Below are positions 4,865-5,020 of a stretch of 5,020 nt of DNA, piece by piece. This DNA is from Betaproteobacteria bacterium. GTDB lineage: Bacteria > Pseudomonadota > Gammaproteobacteria > Burkholderiales > SG8-39. The stretch is from NCBI GenBank assembly GCA_947467405.1, contig CANIIN010000253.1, forward strand, positions 1 through 5,020, given 5' to 3'. The position numbers were made by a program, and so were the translations under genes. Every line of letters begins with the position of its first letter. The stretch's first letter is position 1. The notes under the pieces are model-generated. The model had not been told where the DNA came from. It did not search any database and saw only the letters and a list, made by a program, of their open reading frames with translations.

Positions 4865-5020
4865 ATGACAGTATTCCTGATCGCATCGCTCATCGCGGTC
4901 GGCGCACTGGCCTACACGGCGGCGCCGGGTTGGATGTGGACCGTCTTCGGCGCCGCGTTCTTCTACCAGCTCACCACCTTCACCGTGACGGAAGCCGGCA
5001 TCCATCCGCTGATGCTGGGC
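4865..5020 (+). CDS. N-terminus of a membrane protein, possibly FadE-type acyl-CoA dehydrogenase (partial)
   Basis: Fifty-two codons are visible before the window ends. The sequence begins MTVFLIASLIAVGALAYTAA and has two hydrophobic stretches (about 2-17 and 23-40), then TVTEAGIHPLMLG. Two closely spaced N-terminal membrane segments are found in the FadE group of long-chain acyl-CoA dehydrogenases (about 800 residues), where they precede the flavin domain. No catalytic part is visible, so this call is an inference and other small membrane proteins are possible. The ATG has a good Shine-Dalgarno sequence. The gene is divergent from the exporter and shares its 230-base intergenic region. A TATGCT at 4807-4812 could be a -10 box, but no -35 partner is seen. 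Confidence 0.4.
   Translation, partial: MTVFLIASLIAVGALAYTAAPGWMWTVFGAAFFYQLTTFTVTEAGIHPLMLG

Noticed and set aside
2745..4868. A 707-codon open frame on the plus strand, antisense to the exporter gene
   Set aside because: Its translation is rich in His, Gln, Arg, Asp and Val with no recognisable domain. It mirrors codon positions of the exporter gene, whose ABC motifs are complete. It is a GC-bias artefact.

Overview
The window looks like chromosome of a GC-rich betaproteobacterium, probably order Burkholderiales. This is inferred from gene content and codon bias (strong G/C at third positions, which also produces long open frames antisense to the real genes); the genus cannot be fixed from the sequence alone.

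Layout, left to right. (1) Positions 1-73 are the last codons of an unidentified plus-strand gene. (2) Positions 74-497 are a non-coding stretch between two convergent genes, densely filled with palindromic DNA: a 48-bp imperfect palindrome, a 139-bp miniature inverted-repeat transposable element (MITE) with perfect 21-bp terminal repeats and an exact 8-bp target duplication, a GC-rich hairpin, a repeat of the ATTCCC-N8-GGGAAT type, and a last hairpin next to the stop of the minus-strand gene. (3) Three minus-strand genes follow. In their direction of transcription these are an Atm1/ABCB7-type half-size ABC exporter (4634-2736), a penicillin-binding protein 7-type D-alanyl-D-alanine endopeptidase (2587-1508, or from a GTG at 2563), and a divergent member of the EgtD family of SAM-dependent methyltransferases (1493-498). 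The endopeptidase and methyltransferase genes are 14 bases apart and probably co-transcribed. The exporter is separated by 148 bases that hold a plausible new promoter and an upstream dyad. (4) Positions 4635-4864 are a divergent promoter region. (5) From 4865 a plus-strand membrane protein starts and runs off the end; it may be a FadE-type acyl-CoA dehydrogenase.

The genes do not form one obvious pathway: glutathione-linked export, murein remodelling and an amino-acid-type methyltransferase. The two points most worth a second look are the MITE, whose ends and 8-bp duplication suggest an ISL3-family parent, and the methyltransferase, which keeps the EgtD architecture but appears to have lost most of the residues that hold histidine, so its substrate is probably not histidine. 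I did not find a defence system, CRISPR array, RNA gene or complete insertion sequence.
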